This document shows positions 1 to 9,619 of a DNA stretch of 64,000 bases, in pieces (the stretch's first letter is position 1; every line of letters begins with the position of its first letter). The stretch spans positions 1 to 64,000 of the forward strand of contig NZ_BAUU01000009.1 of the NCBI RefSeq assembly GCF_000513115.1, given 5' to 3'. The notes beneath the pieces are model-generated. The model made no database searches, was not told where the DNA came from, and worked only from the letters and a program-made list of their open reading frames with translations. This DNA comes from Halalkalibacter hemicellulosilyticusJCM 9152. GTDB taxonomy: Bacteria; Bacillota; Bacilli; Bacillales; Bacillaceae_D. The translations under genes were made by a program, and so were the position numbers.

Positions 1-561
1 AAAAAATATGCTCTGAAATTAACATTGTGGGATATTTAAATATCTGTTGTTTTACGGGTGTGTGGGTATGAATAATTATGTAATTTTATGATTTTGTCTA
101 AATGTTAGTTACTCCATAAAAGGGCGCGATTGTTGTAGATAATTTGTCTAATGCCTCGATAAAAATATAGAGATACTAGACTTTTTTCTGTTTTCGGTAG
201 CAATTATTTATTTTGAATGATTCAGTGATATGAATTAGCTTACTTTAAAGATATTGGGTATTTTTTGACTCCAATACCTTATTTTTTGCCTTCTTAAATA
301 TCCACGGTGAACCGTACCATGTTAATAATCATTACAGACATAAGAATGTACCACTTCTGCCGTTTTTTCACCAGTTGCTACTAAACAGTTTACCAATGGG
401 GTAACGTCAAGGCTTTGGAAAGTGAAAAAACCTAAATCCTTCTTATTTTTGATGGGGAATTAGGCTTATGGTCTTCCGCAATCGCCCCATTGTTGAAGAT
501 CATTTCTATTGAAGAGTATATTTGAACTCTACAATAATTTTTTTAGAATCCTCCTAATTAA
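1..561. other. AT-rich intergenic region, no gene found
   Basis: I see no open reading frame with a ribosome binding site and no recognisable RNA gene. The sequence is AT-rich with many stops in all frames. The stretch around 360-500 has more mixed composition and could be the remnant of a decayed gene or element, but I could not identify it. Confidence 0.4.
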
Positions 562-589
562 TTGGCACGAACGTTCATTCGTGTATAAT
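562..589 (+). promoter_or_regulatory. Sigma-A promoter with embedded LexA/DinR-like box for dinB-family gene
   Basis: A -35 TTGGCA (562-567) and a perfect -10 TATAAT (584-589) are separated by 16 bp. The spacer contains CGAACGTTCATTCG at 568-581, which differs at one position from the Bacillus LexA (DinR) consensus CGAAC-N4-GTTCG. It also forms the exact palindrome CACGAA-N6-TTCGTG (566-583). A repressor bound here would block the promoter, which fits a DNA-damage-inducible DinB-family gene directly downstream. LexA control is inferred from sequence only. Confidence 0.6.
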
Positions 590-621
590 AGAAAGTGTAT
601 TTAATCAAAGGAGGAATTAAT

Positions 622-1092
622 ATGAATTCAATTGATTTAATTATTTTAAATTTTAATGAAGTTAGAAGAAGAAGCGTAAAAGTCTGGACATCTATTCCAG
701 AAGAAAAGCTCCACTGGAAGCCAGATGGTGAAGCATTGAGCTGCTTAGAAATGATTAGGCACGTACTAGAAAGCGAACATTATTATCACCTAGCTATAAA
801 AAATAAAGGTAGTTTATCCATTTTCGATTCACCTTTCGAAAATCTTCCTTTAACATCTGTAAATGCTGAATTAGAATTTGCAGAACCTTATCGAAATCAG
901 TTCATGGATACAATTAAGTCATTTTCAGAAGAAGATTTAATAAACATTAAGATTGATCGCTCAGAATCAGGTTACATAAGAGAGTTGGGTGACATGCTTT
1001 TACGTGTTGCTTATCACGAATCAGTTCATACTGGTCAGCTATTAGATTATTTAAGAACAGCAGATATTCCAAGGGTCCGTATCTGGGATTAA
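622..1092 (+). CDS. DinB-family metal-dependent protein
   Basis: A 156-residue protein of the DinB/YfiT-like four-helix-bundle superfamily, whose members are damage-induced or act as thiol-dependent metalloenzymes; the substrate of this one is unknown. The family's metal-binding triad is visible as His47 (MIRH) and His132/His136 in YHESVHTGQ near the C-terminus. The start at 622 is set by an ideal AAAGGAGG at 607-614, seven bases upstream; the longer frame from 595 adds residues before that site. It is a lone gene with its own promoter and a LexA-like operator. An imperfect hairpin lies just after the stop (about 1098-1141). The family call is firm; function is not. Confidence 0.85.
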   Translation: MNSIDLIILNFNEVRRRSVKVWTSIPEEKLHWKPDGEALSCLEMIRHVLESEHYYHLAIKNKGSLSIFDSPFENLPLTSVNAELEFAEPYRNQFMDTIKSFSEEDLINIKIDRSESGYIRELGDMLLRVAYHESVHTGQLLDYLRTADIPRVRIWD

Positions 1093-1457
1093 AACTATAC
1101 AATGGTGCTATCACAATAGTGATGCACCTATTCTATTGTACAGTTTAAGTCTAATACGAAAAGACAATCACAGTTAATGCAATCGTCTCTTAGATGGGTT
1201 TAGTCTATTCACAGTATCGTTGGACTGCGTAACAAATGATTCTTTTATAAATGGCAGTTCTCGTTCAACAAATAAGGCCTATTTTGCTTTTATAAACAGA
1301 GAAAAGTATCTTTAACAATAGTTCCAATTTGTTGATAGATACTAGTATATAAATAACGTCCTATGTACGTTAAAAAAACTTTGTAAGTCCTAGAGTATGT
1401 GTATGTGTCCCAATCAAGGTAAGAATAGGAAGAATGAGTTCACCTCTGCATCCAAAA

Positions 1458-1538
1458 TTAGTCAAGTTTTTTGGTGATATATTCCTTAATTTCATACAAG
1501 TCTCGTTTAGCAACAGGGTTTATACTAAACTTATACAT
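1458..1538 (-). pseudogene. Truncated ParE/RelE-type toxin fragment
   Basis: Reading the minus strand from an ATG at 1538 gives 26 residues starting MYKFSINPVAKRDL and containing YEIKEYITKKLD, then a stop. This looks like the N-terminal strand and first helix of RelE/ParE-superfamily toxins, which are normally about 85-100 residues. The rest of the toxin is not recognisable downstream. It begins 5 bases after the stop of the antitoxin-like pseudogene at 1544-1787, the usual spacing in such operons. I infer the dead remains of a type II toxin-antitoxin pair. Confidence 0.6.
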
Positions 1539-1543
1539 ATTGG

Positions 1544-1787
1544 TTAAACTCCAAGATCATCCTCAACTTGTTCTTCAGTTAGCCACTCATTCCCAGTTTT
1601 AATTGCCTCTTCAGCTTCCATAAGTTTTGAAAGCAATTTAATCGTAGCTTGGTTTTTCTCATATTCTTCAACAACGGCATATTTACTTCGCCCATTTTTC
1701 GTTAAAAAAAACTGGATCACCTACAGCAAAATCCTTTAAAACTTCATTGTAATTTCTTAAATCTTAAACTAGTTTAATGTTTGACAT
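1544..1787 (-). pseudogene. Broken Phd/YefM-family antitoxin
   Basis: The minus strand begins MSNIKLV, then has a TAA stop at 1766-1764 where the family has Ser or Thr, and continues in frame with DLRNYNEVLKDFAVGDPVF. A run of eight T in the coding strand (near 1709-1716) then shifts the frame; taking one T away restores TKNGRSKYAVVEEYEK and a C-terminal half ending EEQVEDDLGV. This is the pattern of Phd/YefM antitoxins (DNA-binding N-terminus, toxin-binding C-terminus). AGGGAG lies before the ATG. With a nonsense codon, a frameshift and a truncated partner, the module is probably dead. Confidence 0.7.
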
Positions 1788-2076
1788 AATATCAAACTCC
1801 CTTCGCTGAATTTATTATTTCTATTTGTCATCAAAACACCTTACATGTTTACGTATTTCCCTCTCCCTTGTGAATAGTTGTAAAACTGCTAATATTGCAA
1901 ATATTAGATGGACCACTACATCTATATTTATCAGTCAGCTCACAACACAAATAGTGTACTGCTCTTTTCTTCCCATCCCTTCACCCATGCCAGTAATTTA
2001 TTTGGTCTCAAATTGGCCCCAGTTGTCCCAAATTTAGTGCATTATCCTGCATCATTTTGCAAAGTAGATAAAAATA
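1788..2076. other. Intergenic DNA, no supported gene
   Basis: Two short overlapping plus-strand frames exist here (1825-2037 and 1908-2096). They lack ribosome binding sites, have no recognisable sequence and run into the rpsD terminator. I see no gene. Confidence 0.4.
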
Positions 2077-2120
2077 AAAACCCCTTGAAACGTTGATGTA
2101 ACAACATTTCAAGGGGTTTT
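2077..2120 (-). terminator. Intrinsic terminator of rpsD
   Basis: A perfect 14-bp stem, AAAACCCCTTGAAA (2077-2090) with TTTCAAGGGGTTTT (2107-2120), has a 16-nt loop. On the minus strand it is followed by a T-rich tail. It lies 28 bp beyond the rpsD stop. Confidence 0.9.
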
Positions 2121-2147
2121 TGTGCATTACTCTGCAATCTAAAAAGA

Positions 2148-2750
2148 TTAACGAGAGTAGAACTCAACGATAAGAGCTTCTGTAATTTCAGCAGGAAGCT
2201 CAGAACGCTCTGGGTAACGAGTGTACGAACCTTGTAGTGATTCAGCATCAAATGTTACGTAAGCTGGAACGAAATCTGTTGCTTCAAGAGATTCTTTGAT
2301 AACGTTTAGGTTGCGTGACTTTTCACGTACACCGATTTCTTGTCCTGGCTTAACGCGGTAAGATGGGATATCTACGCGGTTTCCATCAACTGTAATGTGA
2401 CCGTGGTTCACCAATTGGCGAGCTGCGCGACGAGTACGAGCAAGACCCATACGGTACACTAAGTTGTCTAAGCGAGACTCAAGAAGAATCATGAAGTTCT
2501 CACCGTGAATTCCTGCCATTTTAGCAGCAGAATCAAAAGTGTTACGGAATTGACGCTCATTCATTCCATACATATGACGAAGCTTTTGCTTTTCTTGAAG
2601 TTGTAACCCATATTCAGAAAGCTTCTTACGTTGGTTTGGACCGTGTTGCCCTGGAGCATACGGACGCTTTGATAATTCTTTTCCTGTGCCGCTTAAAGAG
2701 ATTCCTAAACGACGTGATAATTTCCAAGATGGACCTGTATAACGAGCCAT
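2148..2750 (-). CDS. rpsD: Small ribosomal subunit protein uS4
   Basis: Encodes S4, a 16S rRNA-binding primary assembly protein of the 30S subunit. The product is exactly 200 residues, like B. subtilis RpsD, beginning [19 protein letters not shown]. An S4 RNA-binding domain occupies roughly residues 90-155, including [20 protein letters not shown]. The start at 2750 is fixed by AAGGAGGAGTCAC just upstream on the minus strand; the 20-residue longer frame is ignored. It is monocistronic with its own sigma-A promoter, a ~190-nt leader and a strong terminator. In B. subtilis S4 represses its own translation through such a leader, so autoregulation is likely here. Confidence 0.98.
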   Translation of the reverse strand: MARYTGPSWKLSRRLGISLSGTGKELSKRPYAPGQHGPNQRKKLSEYGLQLQEKQKLRHMYGMNERQFRNTFDSAAKMAGIHGENFMILLESRLDNLVYRMGLARTRRAARQLVNHGHITVDGNRVDIPSYRVKPGQEIGVREKSRNLNVIKESLEATDFVPAYVTFDAESLQGSYTRYPERSELPAEITEALIVEFYSR

Positions 2751-2944
2751 AATGTGACTCCTCCTTGTTATTTTGATGTTGCAAAATAACAACCGTATTC
2801 GTAATCTCATCCAGTGTTCATTTTGTCTTCATGCATCTTCACTTCGACAGCTAGAAGTTACGCAATGCACCTCAACCGAATCAGCCGCTGTGAGGAACAA
2901 AATGAAAACAAAGCATGCTTACGCTGGCTGTCTTATTTCACACA
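2751..2944 (-). promoter_or_regulatory. rpsD 5' leader, candidate S4 autoregulatory RNA
   Basis: About 190 nt separate the predicted transcription start (near 2944) from the rpsD start codon, unusually long for a single ribosomal protein gene. B. subtilis rpsD has a comparable leader bound by S4 protein to repress translation. I did not derive a pseudoknot fold by eye, so the assignment rests on position, length and known family behaviour. Confidence 0.55.
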
Positions 2945-2950
2945 AAGTAC

Positions 2951-2979
2951 ATTATATTCATTTTAAACTCGTATGTCAA
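2951..2979 (-). promoter_or_regulatory. Sigma-A promoter of rpsD
   Basis: On the minus strand a perfect -35 TTGACA (2979-2974) and a perfect -10 TATAAT (2956-2951) are separated by exactly 17 bp. It is one of the strongest-looking promoters in the window, as expected for a ribosomal protein gene. Confidence 0.92.
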
Positions 2980-3232
2980 CGTTTATCATTGATTGTCATC
3001 AAGATAAATGTTTTTTTTGAAATATTTTAAAATTTAAAAATTATATAGAAATAGGATAGTTTTCGTACCATAATTGTTTTATAATAGGAATGTATAAAGT
3101 CCTATACATTGATTGTTTATTTGTTTCAATTCTAATATTTGGTTGTTTTGTAAGTCGTTTCAGTTAATTTTTGGCGTTTTTTGTTCACTCGGATAAGTCG
3201 AATTTACTACAAGGGATGAAGGCTGTGTGGTG

Positions 3233-5474
3233 ATGAAAAAAGTGGCGAATGTAATTGTCGATAACAATCTTTTGAAGGAATATGAGAATCGGTTAAAGGA
3301 GATTGCAACCGTTTATCAAGAACAAACTGAAGTCAAATGGCCTGCATTATTTTTTTTAACCGAATCGAACCAAACTTTTTTTGTTTTTAGAAAATGTGGG
3401 AGAAATGTCTGAAACAGAATTAGGGTTGGCGAAGTCTTTAGTAGAATCTCACCCATATCAGAGCTTGTACGAGTGTAACGATTATTTTCAAATGAATAAG
3501 ACTAAGTTGCCCAATATACGTACTAGCCATTTTAGTTATCAACTTTTTTTAGGAATAGTCACACCACTGAACAACCCAAACGGCCTAGATATGGGCTCTT
3601 TCATAAAAGGGTTAGCGATGTTGTTTAATGATCAAGATCTAAAGAGGCTGTTTTCGCCTTTTACTGTTGTGGAACTATTGAAGGACTCCGAATTTGACAT
3701 CGAATTGCATTCATTAGTCGATACTTTTTCGTCTTACTATGAGAGGACTTGTAATCGATCTATTTTAGTGTATGAACGTCAAGATGATCACCTGTATGCC
3801 TTAACGTCTAATGTGACAATCCCTTCGATAATCGAATTGAGCGAATTTGGAGCTGCGCTTCAGCAAACGAACTATGAATCATGTTGCTTCATTCATGGAG
3901 ATGCTTTATTCGCTTCATCTGATAAGACCTATATTATGTATCCAGTTTACTTGAATGGAGAGTTAATTCTAGTATTCTTTTTTCCGGTTGTAGTAGAAAA
4001 CACCAATACGAGCCTTGACGATTATAAGCAGTGGTTTGAGTCATTTATACCTTTACTACAAAAATCATATGTATATGAACGAAGAAAGCATGAAAGCAAG
4101 CGTCGTGAAATTTTATTACAAGTTATGAAGAAATTCCATTCCACGATGATGAGTGAAGACGTGTTACATGAGATCGTGGAAGCCATACACGAGGCATTCC
4201 CTGGTTATCTCGTCTATTTGTTGCTTTCTCAAGAGTCGAAAGGGAAGGATGGGATACCCATTAAGCCACTGCTTTATGGAAATGAAGTAGGAAGTAAAGT
4301 AGTAGAGCATGCTTATGTGACTGGTGAAATCCAAATTGTCAAACGAAAAGACAAGCTAACGTTATTTGTTCCACTCCGAGGGAAGCAAGGTGTATATGGA
4401 GTGATGGAAATTAAAGCTCCACATACCTACCAACTTCCGAAAGGGGAGGTTGAATTTATTCAAATGCTTGCAGATACAGGTGGTAATGCGTTAGAAAATG
4501 CGGAGCTGTATCAACAGTCACGTCATCTTATCCAAGATTTACAACTCATTAATGAAACAACACATCAGTTAAATGAACACCGACGTCTTACTGACATCGT
4601 TTATTATATGACGAGTCAAATAATAGAATCATTTGGTGCAGAAGAAGTGGGTTTTATTTTGTTTCAAGACGACAATGAAGTACGTATGTTGGAGGGGAGT
4701 ACCTGCTTATTCCATGAACAGTTGATCAGTTCACAGCTGTCACCATTGTTTGCTAAGATGAGAGTGGAGAAGGAGCCTATTTATATTGGTGAATTAGAGC
4801 TATACGATATTGGGAGAATTCCTGGGTTTCAATCGTTATTGGCAGTACCGATGATCCATAATCAAAAACTTACAGGAATGGTCATTGCTCTTCATCAAGA
4901 ACCTTACCATTTTACGTTTGGACACTTTAAATTATTACAATCTATGATTCGACATTCGACATTAGCGATGACGAATTCGATGCTGCATGAAGAGTTAGAG
5001 CGACTTGTTATAACCGATCATTTAACAGAGCTTTACTCACGAAACTATTTAGATGAGCAAATTCAAAGCTCGATGGAGAAGGATCAAAAGGGAACCTTTC
5101 TATTAATTGATATTGATGATTTTAAACATATTAATGATACGTATGGTCATCAGGTTGGTGATCAGGTTATTATTCAAGTAGCTACTATTTTAAAAGATAT
5201 GACGATTGATCGAGGTATTGCTGCAAGGTGGGGAGGAGAGGAGCTTGCCCTCTATTTGCCAGAAACATACGTAGAAGACGGTCGTCAACTAGCTGAAAAG
5301 ATACTCTTTCGTATTAAGCAAGAATCGAACCCATCTGTTACCGTTTCAATAGGGATCTCGTATTGGGGTGAGTCTAGTGATTCTTCAAATTTAAATCAAC
5401 TATTTCAACGGGCTGATCAATCATTATATGAAGCGAAGGAAACGGGGAAGAATAAATTTGTCACTAATGAATAG
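3233..5474 (+). pseudogene. dgcP: GAF-GGDEF diguanylate cyclase (YtrP/DgcP-like), frameshifted as read
   Basis: Likely makes the second messenger c-di-GMP. The N-terminal frame (start ATG at 3233, alternative GTG at 3227) runs to a stop at 3412; the rest, about 697 residues, is in another frame from 3381. Removing one T from the TTTTTTTG run at 3377-3384 joins them into one protein of about 746 residues. Order: N-terminal sensory region, GAF (about 280-420), second GAF (about 440-590), C-terminal GGDEF domain with LTDHLTELYSRNYL-like entry, DIDDFKHINDTYGHQVGD and the active-site loop RWGGEEL. No RxxD product-inhibition site is visible just upstream of that loop. The position beside rpsD matches B. 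subtilis ytrP. The indel may be a sequencing error. Confidence 0.8.
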
Positions 5475-5484
5475 TCAATTATGT

Positions 5485-5523
5485 AAAGGTATGGCTTGAT
5501 GCTAGATGTCGAGCCATACCTTT
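5485..5523. terminator. Bidirectional intrinsic terminator
   Basis: A perfect 12-bp stem, AAAGGTATGGCT (5485-5496) with AGCCATACCTTT (5512-5523), lies between the convergent GGDEF gene and sulfoxide reductase gene. A/T tracts flank both sides, so it can serve both strands. Confidence 0.8.
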
Positions 5524-5574
5524 ATTCGTGTTCATTCTAATGTTTAGGTTGAATTTACCTTTTTCAATGGTTTC

Positions 5575-6065
5575 CTAGTTCGAACATTCTATCCCTTTTG
5601 CTAACTCGTTCACAAACTGTTCTAGGTAATTTTGCTCTTCTTCTGTAAAACGGTTTAGCTCGGGACTATCGATATCAAGTACAGCAAAAATGTGCCCGTT
5701 TATAAAAAGAGGAATGACGATTTCAGATTGTGATGCAGCATCACAAGCGATGTGTCCAGGAAAATCATGAACGTTACTTACTCGTATCGTTTTCTTCTTT
5801 TCAAGGGAGGTTCCACAGACTCCTTTACCGGATGGAATACGTACACATGCTGGCATTCCTTGGAAAGGGCCTAACACAAGCCCTTTGTCCTCAACAAGAT
5901 AAAATCCAACCAGTTGACGTCAGGGAGAAATTGATACAGCAATGAACTTGCATTTGCTAAATTGGCAATCGTATTATGTTCATCTTCTATTAAAGCTTTT
6001 AATTGATTTGTTACTAGGCTATATCTCTCACTTAATGTGCCATTGTAAGTCATTGATTGAAACAT
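5575..6065 (-). pseudogene. msrC: Free methionine-(R)-sulfoxide reductase (GAF type), frameshifted as read
   Basis: GAF-fold reductase that repairs free methionine-R-sulfoxide in the cytoplasm (YtsP in B. subtilis). The start at 6065 (MFQSMTYNG) has GGAGGT seven bases upstream. The reading frame breaks near 5911, where VNW is followed by a shifted frame. Adding one G (TGG to TGGG) restores VNWVGFYLVEDKGLVLGPF and the rest, giving about 163 residues, normal for the family. Active-site cysteines sit in ACVRIPSGKGVCG and HIACDAAS. Gene order beside refZ matches B. subtilis. A single-base deletion in an otherwise perfect gene suggests a sequence error. Confidence 0.85.
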
Positions 6066-6228
6066 GCTCATAACCTCCATTATTTTCGAAAATGAAGTAT
6101 ATCAAGAACAGGAAAAGGTTGCAAGAAATTTGTCAAATGAAAAATGGGCGATGTCGAAGAGATGATAAAGGACTCAACGAAGAAAGAGCGAAACATTACT
6201 GAAAGACGGTTACACTGAGGTGAAAATC

Positions 6229-6864
6229 ATGCAAAGAGGGATGGCAAAGGAAAAGATTGTAGAGGCAGCTACTTGGTTATTTCATATGAATGGATTTAAT
6301 GGAACAACCGTCAGAGAAATAGCTGCTCGGGCAAATGTCAATGGGGCACTGATTTCCTATCATTTTGGTGGCAAGAAAGAGTTGTTTGAACAATTGAGTA
6401 TACCATTTTTCGAAGGATATATTGAAATTGTCGATCGTTCATTAGAAGGAGAATGTGAGTCGGTAGAAGAACGACTTTTTTTATTAATTCGACAATTACT
6501 TGCTTATCAAACGAAGCATCTTTTCATTGCAAGGATGGTACATCGCGAATTGACGCATGATTCGACCTTTGTGCGTGAAATTATGGCGACTTATTTGCGA
6601 AAGGAGATGTATCAATTAGAAAATTTAGTGAAGCTAGGAATGAAAAGAGGAGAGTTTCAAAAGCAACCCGTGCAGTACATCGTGATCCAAATTCGTTCTT
6701 TTATCACAATGCCCTATATGTCTCCTCATTACTTCCAAGAAATGTATCAATTGAATCCTAGTGAACCACACTTTATCGAACGCTACTTGGAACACATTAA
6801 GAGAGTCATTAAACGTTGGTTATGTTCTTCTACAGAATCTCATTCTTCTGCTTACCGACCTTGA
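6229..6864 (+). CDS. refZ: TetR-family regulator RefZ
   Basis: TetR-type DNA-binding protein, likely RefZ (YttP), which binds near-origin motifs and modulates FtsZ-ring position during sporulation in B. subtilis. The N-terminal helix-turn-helix spans about residues 10-55 (IVEAATWLFHMNGFNG, TVREIAARANVNGALISYHF); the rest is the helical ligand and dimer region. The ATG at 6229 has GAGGTG about six bases upstream; an in-frame GTG at 6220 overlaps that site. The gene is convergent with hisJ and overlaps its 3' end by 13 bp. Assignment to RefZ rather than a generic TetR rests mostly on the conserved neighbourhood (msrC, hisJ, ezrA). Confidence 0.85.
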   Translation: MQRGMAKEKIVEAATWLFHMNGFNGTTVREIAARANVNGALISYHFGGKKELFEQLSIPFFEGYIEIVDRSLEGECESVEERLFLLIRQLLAYQTKHLFIARMVHRELTHDSTFVREIMATYLRKEMYQLENLVKLGMKRGEFQKQPVQYIVIQIRSFITMPYMSPHYFQEMYQLNPSEPHFIERYLEHIKRVIKRWLCSSTESHSSAYRP

Positions 6865-7688
6865 TTCAAGGTTGCTGATGTCAATAGATGTTCATGAAAT
6901 TCTAATGAATGATAGCCGTTGTTTAATTCTTTTACTTGATGTGCATCAGACCCATAAACGAGTGGAATATTCATTTGTTTGGCTTGATGGATCACAGTTG
7001 AATATGGGTACGGCTCTTTACATAGCGGCTTGATAACTCCAGCCCCATTGTAATCAAGCATATAACCCTTTGCCTTTATCTTATTTAAAATGGCTGTAAT
7101 CTGATTTAGGTGCGAAGTATTTGTTCGGAAGCGTTTATGAAATTTTTGTACTAATGTCATATGTCCAATCCGTTGTGGTTTGTACGTACCTAATTCAGCT
7201 GAAACCGATTCATACACAGTCTTATAGTAAAGACGATGTACAGCATCAATAGAGCCTAGCTGATCACAGATTAGTGAAAAAGCATCTGGACTGTAATCAA
7301 GACAAACGTATTGATCCCCGATTTGAATAAAATGAACAGATAAAATGCTGTCATCTAAATAAGGACCATACTCCTCTAAAAATGCTTTTGTCTCTGTTTC
7401 AAATCCAATAATAAAATCGACTTCCAAACCTAAATAAATGGCTAAATGGTTTTGGTATTCTTTTTTTAATTGTTGAATCTCGTCTATATAAGTGTGTAGC
7501 TCAGATTGCTTCATAGCACTATCCTGATCAGGAGTAGGATCTATGAAGGAGGTGGGTAATGGGGCATGCTCAGCAAATGTTATCCCTGAACGACCGAGCC
7601 GAATTGCTTCATCACAATAGGCTGCTAGAGAATCTTTTGTTCCGTGTGGGCAGTAGGGGGTATGGACGTGTCCATCGTGTATATTCAT
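6852..7688 (-). CDS. hisJ: Histidinol-phosphatase, PHP family
   Basis: Hydrolyses L-histidinol phosphate to histidinol in histidine synthesis. A PHP-fold metalloenzyme of 278 residues, with metal-binding motifs DGHVHTPYCPHG near the N-terminus, FAEHAP around residue 41 and GSDAH near the C-terminus. The ATG at 7688 has GAGGTG eight bases upstream on the minus strand, better than the frame's first ATG at 7706, which lacks a site. It stands alone, away from any his operon, as in B. subtilis. It overlaps the refZ 3' end. Confidence 0.92.
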   Translation of the reverse strand: MNIHDGHVHTPYCPHGTKDSLAAYCDEAIRLGRSGITFAEHAPLPTSFIDPTPDQDSAMKQSELHTYIDEIQQLKKEYQNHLAIYLGLEVDFIIGFETETKAFLEEYGPYLDDSILSVHFIQIGDQYVCLDYSPDAFSLICDQLGSIDAVHRLYYKTVYESVSAELGTYKPQRIGHMTLVQKFHKRFRTNTSHLNQITAILNKIKAKGYMLDYNGAGVIKPLCKEPYPYSTVIHQAKQMNIPLVYGSDAHQVKELNNGYHSLEFHEHLLTSATLNQGR

Positions 7689-7875
7689 TATCTTTTCACC
7701 TCTCATAAAGATAGAGTCTAAAATTATGGGACAAAATTAGCAATTTCATGGTATCATAATGGAAGTAAAATGAGGAGAGCTTTAACGAGCTCCTTTTTAA
7801 ATTTACATACGATATTTTCGAAATCATTAAAATAAATTTAGAATTAGACGTTGATCGTTATGGAAGGAGTCTTGT

Positions 7876-9561
7876 ATGAACTTAATTTATTTGGCTCTTA
7901 TTATTTTGGTTTTATTATTTGTAGGTAGCTCTTATATGAAAAAGCGAGTTTATAAACGGGTTGACAAATTAGAAAGTTGGAAAAATGATATTTTGCATCG
8001 GTCTATTCCAGATGAAATCGGTAAAGTTAAAAAACTGACGATGGCTGGAGAGACGGAGGAGAAGTTTGAAACGTGGCGAATGGAGTGGGATGATATTGTT
8101 GGCGTCATCTTACCTGATATTGAAGAGAAGCTGTTCGATATTGAAGAATATGCTGCGAAAAATCGTTACAATAAAGCTAAGCAATTATTAGTGATGACAG
8201 AAAGTCGCTTATCAGGAATTGAGGAGCAATTAAAGATTATGCTTGCCGATATTCAAAAGCTCATTGAGAGCGAGGAGCAAAACCGAACAGAAATAGCTTC
8301 GATTCAACAAAGATATGAAACGTTAGAACATCATCTTTCTGAAAAGAAAGGAGCACTGGTAGAAGCTTATCCTCTTTTTCATGAACGATTACAGGAAATT
8401 AAGAATGAGTTGATGACGTTTGAAGAAGCAACTGAAAATGGAAGTTATTTAGAGGCACGAGAGTATTTAACCGACGCTGCACAGTTAACGCAAACGCTGG
8501 AGTGGCTTATGGAGGATTTTCCTAAGCTTCTTGTGCAGGTCGACGTCGTGTTGCCTGGAGAGATTAAAGAAATAAGAAAAGGAATCGAGGATATGCAAAA
8601 GGACGGCTATCAATTGGAGTCGTTTGCCATTCCTAAGCAATTAGAAGAAATTGAAAAGAGAATACAGGAATTAAGAGAACGTGTTGTGGCTTTGGAGTTT
8701 GATGGTGTTGAAGAAGCGGTAGAGGAAGAAGTAAAAAGACTTGAAGAGCTATATTCAATTCTAGAATATGAAGTGGAATCAAAGACGATCGTCTATAATA
8801 AGATGGCCGATTTGGAAACATTCATTGAAAAAGGTGAAAAAGAAGTAGAGGCTCTTCTGAATGAAACCTTATCGATTCAAGAAAGCTATCTGATCTCAAT
8901 TGAACGTCTGAATCAGCAAAAAGAGATGCAAAAACGAATTGAAGATTTATCGAGCCAGCTTGTTGTCATTATTGATTTAATTGAAAACAAAAAGCAAAGC
9001 TTTACTTCTATTAGAGAATTAATTATGAATTGGTTAAAGGATATTGAGCAAGCATTGAACGAAATTATGAAAGAGAAAGAAACGATGTTCTCTATGAGAG
9101 AGGAAGAACACCAGTCTAAAGAACGATTGACTTCTTTAAGGGCTATGCTTTTTGATACGAAACGATTGGTACAGAGAAGTAATATTCCCGGGCTACCAAC
9201 TGTTTGCCTTGAGAAGTTAGAAGTAGCTGAACAGAAGCTACGTGAATCATTTGCGTTATTAGATCAAGTTCCGCTTGAACTAGAGAATGTGAATCAACTC
9301 GTATCGGAAGCCGATGAATTAATTGATGAGACACATAATGAAGTGCATGATCTTGTACATTTAGCACAATTAAGTGAACGAGTGATTCAATATGGAAATC
9401 GATTTAGAAGTCGCTCAGATGATCTTCAAGGTCAATTAATGGAAGCTGAGCAATTGTTTAGACAATTTCAGTATAAAGAGGCTCTTGATTGTGCAGCACG
9501 TGCTGTTGAAGAGTTCGAGCCTAACGTTGTCACAATTGTTGAAGAACATATTTCCGCTTAA
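7876..9561 (+). CDS. ezrA: Septation ring regulator EzrA
   Basis: Membrane-anchored negative regulator of FtsZ assembly that also links the divisome to cell-wall synthesis. The 561-residue product has an N-terminal anchor (about residues 2-20, LIYLALIILVLLFVGS) followed by lysines and a long glutamate-rich, coiled-coil spectrin-like cytoplasmic region. The length matches the family (about 560). AAGGAG lies seven bases before the ATG. Close to refZ, so two FtsZ regulators are neighbours. A terminator follows. Confidence 0.95.
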   Translation: MNLIYLALIILVLLFVGSSYMKKRVYKRVDKLESWKNDILHRSIPDEIGKVKKLTMAGETEEKFETWRMEWDDIVGVILPDIEEKLFDIEEYAAKNRYNKAKQLLVMTESRLSGIEEQLKIMLADIQKLIESEEQNRTEIASIQQRYETLEHHLSEKKGALVEAYPLFHERLQEIKNELMTFEEATENGSYLEAREYLTDAAQLTQTLEWLMEDFPKLLVQVDVVLPGEIKEIRKGIEDMQKDGYQLESFAIPKQLEEIEKRIQELRERVVALEFDGVEEAVEEEVKRLEELYSILEYEVESKTIVYNKMADLETFIEKGEKEVEALLNETLSIQESYLISIERLNQQKEMQKRIEDLSSQLVVIIDLIENKKQSFTSIRELIMNWLKDIEQALNEIMKEKETMFSMREEEHQSKERLTSLRAMLFDTKRLVQRSNIPGLPTVCLEKLEVAEQKLRESFALLDQVPLELENVNQLVSEADELIDETHNEVHDLVHLAQLSERVIQYGNRFRSRSDDLQGQLMEAEQLFRQFQYKEALDCAARAVEEFEPNVVTIVEEHISA

Positions 9562-9579
9562 TACTAAGAAGGATACAGG

Positions 9580-9619
9580 AAAGATGCCCACAATTCTCTT
9601 ATGTGAGGCATCTTTTTCT
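9580..9619 (+). terminator. Intrinsic terminator after ezrA
   Basis: AAAGATGCC (9580-9588) pairs with GGCATCTTT (9607-9615), followed by a T-rich tail. It starts 18 bp after the ezrA stop. Confidence 0.75.

Noticed and set aside
1825-2096. Two overlapping 60-70 codon plus-strand frames
   Set aside because: No ribosome binding site, no recognisable sequence, and one runs into the rpsD terminator.
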